Shown piece after piece: positions 7,811 to 15,237 of a DNA stretch of 64,000 bases. The notes under the pieces were generated by a model. That model ran no database searches, was not told the DNA's origin, and saw only the letters and a list, made by a program, of their open reading frames with translations. Position numbers and translations under genes: made by a program. Origin of the DNA: QHXW01 sp963768075 (GTDB lineage: Bacteria > Acidobacteriota > Terriglobia > Bryobacterales > Bryobacteraceae). Each line of letters opens with the position of its first letter. The first letter of the stretch is position 1. The stretch is taken from positions 124,001 through 188,000 of the forward strand of contig CAVYHD010000022.1 in NCBI GenBank assembly GCA_963768075.1. Reading direction: 5' to 3'.

Positions 7811-8613
7811 GCGATGCAGCGTGGGAAAGTCCGGTCAAGAAACGATTGCGCGAGGGGGAGCCGGTTATCGCGGTAACCATTACCTCCTCCAATGTGGAGG
7901 TGGCGGCGCAGGCCGCGAGTTTGGGTTTCGATTTTCTTTGGATCGAAATGGAGCACTCGCCGGTTACGCTTGAGACATTACGTCACATCGTGCTGGCGAC
8001 GCGCGGCTTGAAAGCCCTGCCGTTCGCGCGTGTGCCTGTCAATGAGCTCTGGACGGCCAAGCGTGTTCTCGATGCCGGAGTGTGCGGCGTCATGTTTCCG
8101 TTTACCAGTACGCCGGAGTTGGCCGCGCAGGCCGCGGCCGCGTGCCGCTATCCGCCGTTGGGACGCAGAGGCTCGGGCCCGGTGCTGGCTCGCGTCACCT
8201 GGCCGGGCGGCTCGGAAGGATACCCGGATTCGGCGGATCAAAACGTAGTGGTGATCGTGATCATCGAAGAGGCGCGCGCGGTGGAAAATGTGGAAGCCAT
8301 CGCGGCCACCCCTGGTATCGACGTGATGTTCATCGGGACGAGCGACCTCTCGTATTCGCTCGGGCTGCGCGGCAACCAGGATCACCCGCGATTGCAGGAG
8401 GCGATCGACAAGGTCCTCGCCGCCGGCAAGAGGCACGGCAAAGTGGTTGGGCGGCCGGCCGCCAACCCCGAGCAAGTGCAGAAATTCATGGCGCAGGGCT
8501 TCGGCCTGTTCCAAGCGCCCACCGACTTGGGCTTTCTCGCCGCGGGTGCGCGCCAGTATCTCGAGCCGCTAGGCCGGACGGCTGCGCAGCCGAAACTCAA
8601 AACAGTCTACTGA
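7807..8613 (+). CDS. HpcH/HpaI-type class II aldolase
   Basis: A 268-residue protein whose start overlaps the glycosidase-like stop by four bases. Motifs of the HpcH/HpaI superfamily (2-keto-3-deoxy-acid aldolases, metal-dependent) are present: FLWIEMEHSP with the catalytic His, VCGVMFPF, a metal-ligand Glu in VIIEEARA and a metal-ligand Asp in FIGTSDLS. The reaction class is reversible cleavage of a 2-keto-3-deoxy acid to pyruvate plus an aldehyde. The coupling to a predicted uronic-acid or sugar hydrolase suggests it acts on the resulting acid; that is inference. A palindrome 70 bases after the stop may be its terminator or a regulator site. Confidence 0.83.
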   Translation: MSDAAWESPVKKRLREGEPVIAVTITSSNVEVAAQAASLGFDFLWIEMEHSPVTLETLRHIVLATRGLKALPFARVPVNELWTAKRVLDAGVCGVMFPFTSTPELAAQAAAACRYPPLGRRGSGPVLARVTWPGGSEGYPDSADQNVVVIVIIEEARAVENVEAIAATPGIDVMFIGTSDLSYSLGLRGNQDHPRLQEAIDKVLAAGKRHGKVVGRPAANPEQVQKFMAQGFGLFQAPTDLGFLAAGARQYLEPLGRTAAQPKLKTVY

Positions 8614-8683
8614 TACCCGCTGGGCGCGACGCGATAGAATCCGCGAACCTCCGCGCCCAACTCTATCTTTTCGTCCCAAGCAA

Positions 8684-8699
8684 CTATCCGTTCGGATAG
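8684..8699. repeat. 16-bp palindrome
   Basis: CTATCCG and CGGATAG flank a TT loop. It lies 70 bases after the aldolase stop and about 150 bases upstream of the start site predicted from the sigma-54-type promoter at 8818. It could be a short transcript end or an activator binding site; it has no T-tract. Confidence 0.6.
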
Positions 8700-8817
8700 C
8701 GTCCTACACGCGGCAGGCCGCGCCGGCTGTTTGCCTCGCGTCTCCCCTGCCCCGTCATCTCCTTGCAGCGCAATGGACTCCGGCGTTCAGCAGGTCCTGT
8801 CGTCCGAACCTTAACGA

Positions 8818-8834
8818 TTGGCATACCAACTGCT
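8818..8834 (+). promoter_or_regulatory. Sigma-54-type promoter before the prepilin-like gene
   Basis: TTGGCATACCAACTGCT keeps the invariant GG (8820-8821) and GC (8832-8833) with exactly ten bases between them, and most of the TGGCAC -24 element. The -12 element is CTGC rather than TTGC. The predicted transcript starts near 8845, which leaves a leader of about 16 bases holding just the ribosome binding site of the gene at 8861. Confidence 0.55.
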
Positions 8835-8860
8835 TTAGGGAAGTGCGGAAGGAGAAGGTC

Positions 8861-8971
8861 ATGAAACTCAGAAAGAAAACGAAACGGGGTTTCATATTAA
8901 TTGAGCTCACAGCGGCGATCGTCGTTATTGCTGTTGTCAGTCTGCTCCCGGCCGTGCAGAGCATCTTTTAA
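8861..8971 (+). CDS. Mini prepilin-like peptide (type IV pilin N-terminus)
   Basis: A complete 36-codon frame preceded by GGAAGGAG at an ideal distance. The peptide has a short basic leader (MKLRKKTKRG) ending in Gly10, then FILIELTAAIVVIAVV. This is the class III signal of type IV prepilins: cleavage after Gly, Phe at +1, Glu at +5, then a hydrophobic helix. It stops after SLLPAVQSIF, so the mature product would be 26 residues, only the pilin helix with no globular domain. Family knowledge: PilD cuts and methylates such leaders in the inner membrane. It may be a real minimal pilin-like peptide or a truncated pseudopilin; no pilus genes are nearby. Confidence 0.65.
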   Translation: MKLRKKTKRGFILIELTAAIVVIAVVSLLPAVQSIF

Positions 8972-9142
8972 CGTTATGACAGTGATTGCAGTTCGCAGCC
9001 ATCATAAAACCCTGCCAAGACCCCACCACAATTTCCCCGTAGGACTCCCGTCACCCCGGCGGACGCACTAGATCGTTCAGCGCGTCCGCTCTTTCCAACG
9101 CACGCGGGAACCGAAACCTGACGAGTGGTGTCCATTGCTGAG

Positions 9143-9907
9143 ATGGTGTCGCCATCTCGCCCGTATTTCTGCGTCTCCGTGGCCCTGTTGACGCACCTGC
9201 TTTCCCCCTCATTGCCGGGCCAGGATGCCTTGCAGCTCTTTCACAAGATGCAGACCGCTTTGGGCGGCGCCGGCAAGATCGCATCCATCCGCGACTTTGA
9301 GGAAAGCGTGCGTGCACAGGCGTGGCACAACGACGGCAGATCCATGGGCGAAGTTCGCAAGCGCACCCGGTGGATCCGGCCGAACATTTTGCGTCTCGAT
9401 CAGATAGGCGCGGAGGATACCTACGTTCTTTACTTCGATGGAACTTCGGGATGGGAGATAACGCCTGATAAACCCCTCGGCGACCTCGATGCAGGTGATT
9501 TGAAGTTCGCTCACAACTATGTGACCGGCATCGTCCTCAATCTTTGGCTCGCCGACAGTGACCCGAGCCAGGTGATCACAGCTTCCGGGCCGAATGTCAT
9601 CGTCATTTCAGCCAAGGGCGACTCTTCTCAGAAAACGGAGATTACGCTCGACCCCGCCACCTTCCTGCCCATGAAAGAGACCGACATCTCGCTCTCTAAC
9701 CCCAATCACCCGGAGGCCCGTGAGACAAAACTTGAGCAATGGCGGGCTGTTGACGGCGTAAAGTTCCCCCATCTCATCTCCAAATTTCAAGGCGGCACGA
9801 AGCTGGCGGAAATCACCGTAGAGGAGATCAAATTGAATAGAGGGCTGAAGGCTGCCGATCTGGCCGTCAAGCCGAGCGATCAAAAGCCAGTCATGTCTCA
9901 GCCATGA
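9143..9907 (+). CDS. LolA-like outer-membrane lipoprotein sorting-type protein
   Basis: A 254-residue protein from the ATG at 9143; GTG codons at 9125 and 9128 are alternatives. A signal peptide (PYFCVSVALLTHLLSPSLPGQ) is followed by a beta-rich body: KRTRWIRPNILRLDQIG, YVLYFDGTSGWEITP, TEITLDPATFLPMKETDIS, EQWRAVDGVKFPHLISKFQG. This is the pattern of the LolA/LolB-like fold found in many acidobacterial proteins, where a lipid ligand is likely but not shown. It stands alone between the prepilin-like gene and the second sigma-54-type promoter. Confidence 0.65.
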   Translation: MVSPSRPYFCVSVALLTHLLSPSLPGQDALQLFHKMQTALGGAGKIASIRDFEESVRAQAWHNDGRSMGEVRKRTRWIRPNILRLDQIGAEDTYVLYFDGTSGWEITPDKPLGDLDAGDLKFAHNYVTGIVLNLWLADSDPSQVITASGPNVIVISAKGDSSQKTEITLDPATFLPMKETDISLSNPNHPEARETKLEQWRAVDGVKFPHLISKFQGGTKLAEITVEEIKLNRGLKAADLAVKPSDQKPVMSQP

Positions 9908-10037
9908 TGAAGGCATGCTTCTGCTGGGGCGGCCACCACGCGTCTCGAAAATAGATTGTCCACTGGAGCCCGCCGGAAATTCTGTCCCACCCGCGGACGC
10001 CCGATCCCATCGGCGAACAACGCAGCGCCTCTCCGAG

Positions 10038-10051
10038 GTTGTAAGTACAAC
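10038..10051. repeat. 14-bp palindrome upstream of a sigma-54-type promoter
   Basis: GTTGTA and TACAAC flank two bases. Its centre is about 50 bases upstream of the start site predicted for the gene at 10117, closer than most sigma-54 activator sites, so a repressor operator is equally possible. Confidence 0.5.
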
Positions 10052-10069
10052 CAGCGAAAGGTATTCGGC

Positions 10070-10085
10070 TGGCACGAAATTTGCT
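10070..10085 (+). promoter_or_regulatory. Consensus sigma-54 promoter
   Basis: TGGCACGAAATTTGCT matches the known sigma-54 consensus (TGGCACG, four bases, TTGCW) at every defined position, with GG at 10071-10072 and GC at 10083-10084. Predicted start is about 10096, twenty bases before the ATG at 10117 and just ahead of its AGGAGGT. Needs RpoN and an AAA+ activator, neither of which is in this window. Confidence 0.8.
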
Positions 10086-10116
10086 GCATCTTCCGGATGG
10101 TTTCAGGAGGTGCGCG

Positions 10117-10554
10117 ATGGCCAAGATCGAACGGATGCGCGAGGAAGTTTCGATGCCCCCGGCAGCGGAGTACTGGAGGCGCATGACCGAGGGGGGATGG
10201 CGGCTGGCCGCCGTGGAATGGACGCGCGACCGGCCGAGCGCCGAGCCCGCCCCATCCGTTCCGTCGGAAGAGATTCCCTACGGCCTCCAGATCGCCGATG
10301 ATTGCGTGCACCTGGATGTCAATCCCTCCGAGCGCGAGGCCCTCTTGTTCATGGTGGAGCTGATCGTTCAGGACCGCACCCTGACAGAAGTAGCGGCCGA
10401 GCTCAACCAGCGCGGCTTTCGCACCCGGCGCGGCACTCAGTGGAGCCCGCCGGCGGTCTTCAATATGCTGCCGCGTATGATCGATGTCGGACCGCGCGTC
10501 TTTTCACAGACCGAATGGGCGGACCGCCGCAAACGCCTGTTCCGCGCGGTCTGA
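10117..10554 (+). CDS. Small protein with serine-recombinase DNA-binding-like domain
   Basis: A 145-residue protein from the ATG at 10117, which has AGGAGGT just upstream. Residues about 75-140 resemble the 'Recombinase' domain that follows the resolvase domain in large serine recombinases: a helix (EREALLFMVELIVQDRTLTE), then VAAELNQRGFRTRRGTQWSP with the typical 'LNxxGxxTRRGxxWxxxxV' pattern. There is no catalytic resolvase domain. The N-terminal half (about 1-65) is unrecognised and Pro/Trp-rich. A DNA-binding regulator or a nucleoid-type protein is more likely than an active recombinase; that is inference. It converges on the 50-residue gene at 10559. Confidence 0.65.
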   Translation: MAKIERMREEVSMPPAAEYWRRMTEGGWRLAAVEWTRDRPSAEPAPSVPSEEIPYGLQIADDCVHLDVNPSEREALLFMVELIVQDRTLTEVAAELNQRGFRTRRGTQWSPPAVFNMLPRMIDVGPRVFSQTEWADRRKRLFRAV

Positions 10555-10558
10555 TGGC

Positions 10559-10711
10559 CTAGCTCTCTTCTTCCGTAGTTTTTTTGTGCTTCGGTTTCTT
10601 CCGCGCGAGCTTCGGAACAATCACCCGCGCCGCCGGTACCGTTCCCACCCGCTCGCGAGCCAGCTTCCGGATCTCTTTGTCGATGTCGAACTTCGGCTTT
10701 TTACGGCTCAC
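10559..10711 (-). CDS. Lysine-rich 50-residue protein coupled to lpxC
   Basis: The GTG start (10709-10711) overlaps the lpxC TGA as GTGA, so ribosomes finishing lpxC could restart here. The product is very basic with an acidic end: SRKKPKFDIDKEIRKLARER, then LARKKPKHKKTTEEES. No hydrophobic segment. Function is not recognised; a ribosome- or nucleic-acid-associated small protein would fit the charge. The frame is open further upstream only inside lpxC, which is no evidence for a longer protein. Confidence 0.5.
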   Translation of the reverse strand: MSRKKPKFDIDKEIRKLARERVGTVPAARVIVPKLARKKPKHKKTTEEES

Positions 10712-11598
10712 GACACCAGCGCGTGCGCCACACGTGTCGCCAGTTGATCGAAGGTGATGATTTCGTAGAGCGATGGGTCGGACATGATGCGCGCCACCAG
10801 TTGCGCGTGCATCGCGTGTCCCGCGCGCTCGGCGATCACGTGTCCCAGCAAGGGTTTGCCAAGCAGCGCCAGGTCGCCGATGAGATCCAGCGCCTTGTGG
10901 CGGCAGCACTCATCCGCAAAGCGCAGCCCTTCCGGGTTCATGACGCCCTCCCGGTCGAAGCACACCGCGTTCGCGAGTGATGCACCGCGGATCAACCCCA
11001 TATTGCGCATCTGGTCGAGCTCGTACAGAAATCCGAACGTCCGCGCGGGCGCGATCTCCTCGGCGTAGCGCTCCGGCGTCACTTCCATCTCGAGCGTCTG
11101 CCGCCCCGCCAGCGGATGCTCATAGCGGATCTCGCAGGTCAGGCGGAAACTGTCGTCCGGCAAAATGCTGATTCGCTTGCCCCGGTCTTCTACCGTGATC
11201 GGCCGGCGAATGCGCAGGTACCGCCGCTTGCGCCGGTAATGGCGCACGCCCGCCTCTTTGATCAACTGCAGAAACGGCAAGCCGCTGCCGTCCAGAATCG
11301 GCACCTCTAAGTTATTGATTTCAATATATGCGTTGTCGATGCCGCAACTGTAAAACACGCTCAGCAAATGTTCCGTCGTCGAGATCAGCACGCCCTGCCG
11401 CATTAGGCTGGTAGCGTAGCTGACGCGAGCGACGTGTCGCCAACTGGCCGAAATAGGGAAGTTATCGAGGTCCGTCCGCACAAAGACCAGGCCGGTCGAA
11501 ACCGGCGCTGGTAAAACGCGGATCGAAACAGGAACTCCGCTATGTAAGCCGATGCCCTTGGCTTCTACTGGGCGCTGAATAGTGGTTTCAAAGCGCAA
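10708..11598 (-). CDS. lpxC: UDP-3-O-acyl-N-acetylglucosamine deacetylase
   Basis: A 296-residue protein, the usual LpxC length. It catalyses the committed step of lipid A synthesis, a zinc-dependent deacetylation in the cytoplasm. Zinc and catalytic residues are visible: His77 in TTEHLLS, His234 and Asp238 in HKALDLIGD, and His261/His264 in ERAGHAMH. The EVPILDGSG motif is also present. The start is a TTG at 11598, with AGGAG 7 bases upstream; no ATG lies nearby. The gene shows that the organism makes lipid A and has an outer membrane. Its stop overlaps the next small gene. Confidence 0.95.
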   Translation of the reverse strand: MRFETTIQRPVEAKGIGLHSGVPVSIRVLPAPVSTGLVFVRTDLDNFPISASWRHVARVSYATSLMRQGVLISTTEHLLSVFYSCGIDNAYIEINNLEVPILDGSGLPFLQLIKEAGVRHYRRKRRYLRIRRPITVEDRGKRISILPDDSFRLTCEIRYEHPLAGRQTLEMEVTPERYAEEIAPARTFGFLYELDQMRNMGLIRGASLANAVCFDREGVMNPEGLRFADECCRHKALDLIGDLALLGKPLLGHVIAERAGHAMHAQLVARIMSDPSLYEIITFDQLATRVAHALVS

Positions 11599-11787
11599 AC
11601 CGGTACTCCTGACAATTCAACATAGTGATATGGATGAACTTTTGTTAATAGCAATCCCAAAACCGAATTGCAACTTATTGATTTTAAACATCAAGTAAAA
11701 TCTGCCGACGCGAAAAAGCCACACATTGCGCCTGTTCTTGTGGCCCTGGCGCCTCTATCCTTGCAACCGGAGATATGATGGAGGCTC
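11599..11787. other. AT-rich divergent gap between lpxC and polA
   Basis: 189 bases, clearly richer in A and T than the genes around it, with TTGAT/ATCAA arms near 11676-11693. It must hold the promoters of lpxC (leftward) and polA (rightward); no convincing -35/-10 pair can be pinned down. Confidence 0.4.
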
Positions 11788-14361
11788 GTGCCGCAACCAC
11801 GCCTCTTCTTAATTGACAGCTACGGATTTATCTTCCGCGCCTACCACGCTCGTGCCCGGACGGGTGCGCCGCCGATGCGGACCTCGACCGGTCTCGCGAC
11901 CGAAGCGGTCTTTATTTTCAATAACATGCTCCGAAAACTAGCGAAAACCTACAAACCAGAGTACATCGCCGCCGTTTTCGAAAGCATCGGACCGACCCTC
12001 CGCGAGCAGGAATTCGCCGAATACAAGGCCAACCGCGCCGAGGCGCCACCCGATCTGGGCGAGCAGATCGTCTGCATCCGGCGGTTGTTGCAAGCGCTAA
12101 ACATCCCCATCTTGGAATTCCGCGGATTTGAAGCCGACGACGTCATCGGCACGCTCGCGCGGCGCGCGGAAGCTGCTGGTTTTCAGGTAGTTATCGTCTC
12201 GAGCGACAAGGATATGCTGCAGCTCGTCACGGACCGCGTTTCGATGCTCAACCCGGCCAAGGACGACACCTGGTACGATCCGGCGAAAGTTGAAGAATTC
12301 ATGGGAGTTAAGCCCTCGCAAGTGGCCGACCTTTTGGCTCTTAAAGGCGACGCGATCGACAACATCCCGGGCGCGCCGGGCATCGGTGACAAGGGGGCCA
12401 AGGACTTGATCGTCCAATTTGGCTCCGTCGAGGCGGCGCTCGACAAGGCCGCCGAAGTCGAGCGCAAGATGTACCGGGAAAGCCTGCAAAACAATCGTGA
12501 TCGAGTAATGCTGAGCAAGCGCCTGGCAACCATCGAAACCGCAGTGCCGATCGAGTTTTCGATGGAGATGGTAAAAGCGCAGGAGCCGGATCTGGCGGCG
12601 CTGAAACAAATCTACAAGGAACTCGAGTTTCACAGCCACCTGCGGGAATTGGGGCCGAGCGACGATACGCGGGCACGGGATTATCAGGCGCTGGATACGC
12701 CGGAAGCGTTGGAGCATTGGCTGGCGGAGATTCCGGCGGGAAGGCCGGTCGCGGTGGCGATCGCGAAATCCGCCGAGGGCGAGTTTGCACTGGATACGGT
12801 GGGCCTGGCGTGGAAGCGCGGGGAAGCGCGAGCGGTGCCGCTTCCGCTCATCGAGCGTTTGCGCCCGCTCCTCGAAGACGCCGCGCGGCCCAAGATCGCG
12901 TGTGACGTGAAGTCGGTGCTGCTGGCGTTCGCGAAACTCGGCATCGAGGCACGCGGGTTCGCACACGACGTGATGCTGTACGCGTTCCTGCTGGAAGCCG
13001 ACCCGGGGAGTTGCACGCTCGATGAACTGGCGCATCGCCGCATGGATCTGAAGCTGGGCGCCGCGCCGGAGCAGCACGCGGACTACGCGCTCGAGCTATA
13101 CGAAACGTTGAGCGAGGAAGTGGACACGCGCGGCCTGCGGAAACTGTACGAGACCGTCGAGTTGCCGCTGGCGGCGGTGCTGGCGCGCATGGAAATAACC
13201 GGCGTGCTGATCGATTCGAGCGAGTTGAAGAGGCTCTCGGAACTCATGGAGATCGAGATCACGCGGCTCACCGCCGAGGTCCATGAGATAGCGGGCAAGC
13301 CATTCAACATCAGTTCGCCGCAGCAGCTTGGGCGCGTGCTGTTCGAGGACCTGAAGCTGCCTGCGCCGGTGAAGTACGGCAAGGGCAAGACGATTTCAAC
13401 CGCGGCGGATGTGCTGGAAGATCTGGCGGAGGAGCATGAGATCGTGCGCAAGGTCCTCGAATACAGGCAACTCACCAAACTAAAGGGCACATATGTGGAT
13501 GCGCTGCCGGCGCTGATTGACGCGCGCACGGGGCGGCTGCACACGAGCTTCAATCAGACCGGTGCGGCGACGGGGCGGCTATCATCCTCCAATCCGAACC
13601 TGCAAAATATTCCGATCCGCACGGAGCTGGGGCGCGAGATTCGCGCGGCATTCATCCCGCGGCAAGGATGGAAGTTGGTAGTCGCGGACTATTCGCAAAT
13701 CGAGCTGCGCCTGCTGGCGCACATGTCGGGCGACAAGGTGCTGGTGGCAGCGTTCCGCGACGGCGAAGATATCCACACGCGCACGGCCGCTGAGGTGATG
13801 GGTATTCCGCCGCTGATGGTGGGGCCGGAGGATCGGCGGCGCGCCAAGGCGGTGAATTTCGGGATCGTGTACGGCATCAGCCCGTTCGGGCTCTCGCAGC
13901 AGCTTGGCATTTCGCGCGGCGAAGCAGAGTTGTACATCAAGAGTTATTTCGAACGGTATATCGGGGTAAAGAAGTTCATCGAGAGCACGATTGCCGAGGT
14001 GCGCCGGACGGGCGTGACCCGAACACTGCTGGGCCGCGAGCGGCCGATTCCGGACATGAACAGCCGCAACCCGAACTCGCGCGGATTCGCCGAACGCACC
14101 GCGGTGAACTCGCCGTTGCAGGGCACGGCAGCGGACCTGATCAAACTGGCGATGGTCGAGATCGACCGGCGGCTGCGCGAAGAGAGCTATCAAGCAGCGA
14201 TGCTGCTGCAAGTCCACGACGAGCTGGTGTTCGAAGCGCCACCGGAGGAGACGCAGAAACTGTCGGCGATGGTGAAGCGCGAAATGGAGCAGGTGTTTCC
14301 GCTGGAAGTACCGCTGGTGGCGGATATCGGGGTGGGGGGGAATTGGAGGGATGCGAAGTGA
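11788..14361 (+). CDS. polA: DNA polymerase I
   Basis: An 857-residue protein with a GTG start preceded by GGAGG. Domains in order: 5'-3' exonuclease (about 1-290, FIDSYGFIFRAYHA-like start and the KGDAIDNIPGAPGIG helix-hairpin-helix), a 3'-5' exonuclease-fold region (about 300-480), and the polymerase. Polymerase motif A is VVADYSQIELRLL near 631, motif B RRRAKAVNFGIVYG near 683, motif C LQVHDELVFE near 807. The exonuclease-fold region lacks the Asp-x-Glu of its first motif (PVAVAIAKSAEGE stands there), so proofreading is probably lost, as in several known bacterial Pol I enzymes. It acts in Okazaki-fragment maturation and repair. Confidence 0.96.
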   Translation: MPQPRLFLIDSYGFIFRAYHARARTGAPPMRTSTGLATEAVFIFNNMLRKLAKTYKPEYIAAVFESIGPTLREQEFAEYKANRAEAPPDLGEQIVCIRRLLQALNIPILEFRGFEADDVIGTLARRAEAAGFQVVIVSSDKDMLQLVTDRVSMLNPAKDDTWYDPAKVEEFMGVKPSQVADLLALKGDAIDNIPGAPGIGDKGAKDLIVQFGSVEAALDKAAEVERKMYRESLQNNRDRVMLSKRLATIETAVPIEFSMEMVKAQEPDLAALKQIYKELEFHSHLRELGPSDDTRARDYQALDTPEALEHWLAEIPAGRPVAVAIAKSAEGEFALDTVGLAWKRGEARAVPLPLIERLRPLLEDAARPKIACDVKSVLLAFAKLGIEARGFAHDVMLYAFLLEADPGSCTLDELAHRRMDLKLGAAPEQHADYALELYETLSEEVDTRGLRKLYETVELPLAAVLARMEITGVLIDSSELKRLSELMEIEITRLTAEVHEIAGKPFNISSPQQLGRVLFEDLKLPAPVKYGKGKTISTAADVLEDLAEEHEIVRKVLEYRQLTKLKGTYVDALPALIDARTGRLHTSFNQTGAATGRLSSSNPNLQNIPIRTELGREIRAAFIPRQGWKLVVADYSQIELRLLAHMSGDKVLVAAFRDGEDIHTRTAAEVMGIPPLMVGPEDRRRAKAVNFGIVYGISPFGLSQQLGISRGEAELYIKSYFERYIGVKKFIESTIAEVRRTGVTRTLLGRERPIPDMNSRNPNSRGFAERTAVNSPLQGTAADLIKLAMVEIDRRLREESYQAAMLLQVHDELVFEAPPEETQKLSAMVKREMEQVFPLEVPLVADIGVGGNWRDAK

Positions 14362-14378
14362 GGCAAGAGCGATCGCGA

Positions 14379-14384
14379 TTGACA
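14379..14384 (+). promoter_or_regulatory. Possible -35 element of the HigBA pair
   Basis: A perfect TTGACA 31 bases before the toxin start. No good -10 lies at the standard spacing, so this is a weak call. Confidence 0.25.
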
Positions 14385-14415
14385 AGTGACAATTATTACT
14401 TTACGGTGTATGCTG

Positions 14416-14694
14416 ATGATCAGGGGCTTCAAACATCGGGGACTTAAGAGGCTCTATGAGCGCGGGGACCGCAGCGGGATACGCCCTGACCTATTGGAGA
14501 CAGTTGAACGAATTCTGACTGTTCTTGACATGGCGGCTACGCCGCAAGCTTTGGATCTTCCCCGGTATCACCTGCATCCGCTGAAAGGCGACCTGAAGGG
14601 TTTTTGGTCTGTCACGGTGCGGGCGGACTGGCGCATCATATTTCGCTTTGAGGGGACTGACGCCTCAGAGGTTGAACTGATCGACTACCACTAG
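14416..14694 (+). CDS. higB: HigB-type toxin (RelE family)
   Basis: A 92-residue protein from the ATG at 14416; upstream starts at 14386 and 14410 are less likely because family members begin MIRxFxHxGLKRL. Conserved features: FKHRGLKRLYERGD, an AATPQALDLPRYHLHPLKGD stretch, and FWSVTVRADWRIIFRF near the end, which holds the RelE-fold strand and the putative RNase residues. The family cuts mRNA on the ribosome. The antitoxin gene begins 17 bases later on the same strand but is frameshifted, so the toxin may be unchecked or the pair inactive. Confidence 0.87.
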   Translation: MIRGFKHRGLKRLYERGDRSGIRPDLLETVERILTVLDMAATPQALDLPRYHLHPLKGDLKGFWSVTVRADWRIIFRFEGTDASEVELIDYH

Positions 14695-14711
14695 CAAGGA
14701 GAAAGACCACC

Positions 14712-15013
14712 ATGCCTATGAAGAACCCTGTTCATCCGGGCCGCATTGTCCGGCACGATTGTCTGGACCGTTGGGCCTGTCTGTGACCGCAGGTGCGAAG
14801 GTTCTCGGCGTGACCCGGCAGGCGCTGAACAACATCGTCAACGGCAAGTCCGGCATCAGCCCGGAAATGGCCATCCGGCTGACTAAGGCGTTCGGCAGCA
14901 CGGAGGAGACGTGGTTGCGGATGCAGGTTGCCTATGATCTTGCAGCCGCCCGCAAGAATGCAAGCAAGATCAAGGTCCACCGTCAGTACCTCGAAGAACT
15001 ACACGCGTCCTGA
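14712..15013 (+). pseudogene. higA: HigA-type antitoxin, frameshifted
   Basis: The start (MPMKNPVHPGRIVRHDCL) is the normal HigA N-terminus, but the frame then runs to a TGA at 14784. The family sequence resumes one frame over as GPLGLSVTAGAKVLGVTRQALNN and continues to 15013 with the intact helix-turn-helix (TRQALNNIVNGKSGISPEMA). One base is missing after about 14767, in the codon between CL and PLG. Everything else is well conserved, so this is either a very recent mutation or a base error in the sequence. HigA normally neutralises HigB and represses the operon. Confidence 0.8.
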
Positions 15014-15115
15014 TCGGTTACGTGGCGGAAGACAAGCCTCGGGCCGCAGCCGCAACGGTGGAGCACGTCGTAATGAATACCACCGATCTCATCCCCCCTA
15101 CCTGCTAGCCCCAAC

Positions 15116-15166
15116 CTGAAGCAGCGCATTGCGGCCGTGCTGCGGCGTCACGGCGCGGAATCATGA
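15116..15166 (+). pseudogene. Possible remnant of a MNT-type nucleotidyltransferase
   Basis: Seventeen codons reading LKQRIAAVLRRHGAES then stop match the usual N-terminal helix of small nucleotidyltransferase (MntA-like) antitoxins, and the rest of the gene is absent. The match is short and could be chance. The surrounding 15014-15237 holds no other gene. Confidence 0.25.
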
Positions 15167-15237
15167 GCCTGGCGACGAGAGCTGTTAACCATCGGGGTAC
15201 GGAGTCGTGTCGCGACGCTCGTGTATCATAATCGCTG

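Noticed and set aside
12097..13077. A 326-codon minus-strand frame inside polA
   Set aside because: Long antisense frames are expected in GC-rich genes; polA motifs prove the other strand.
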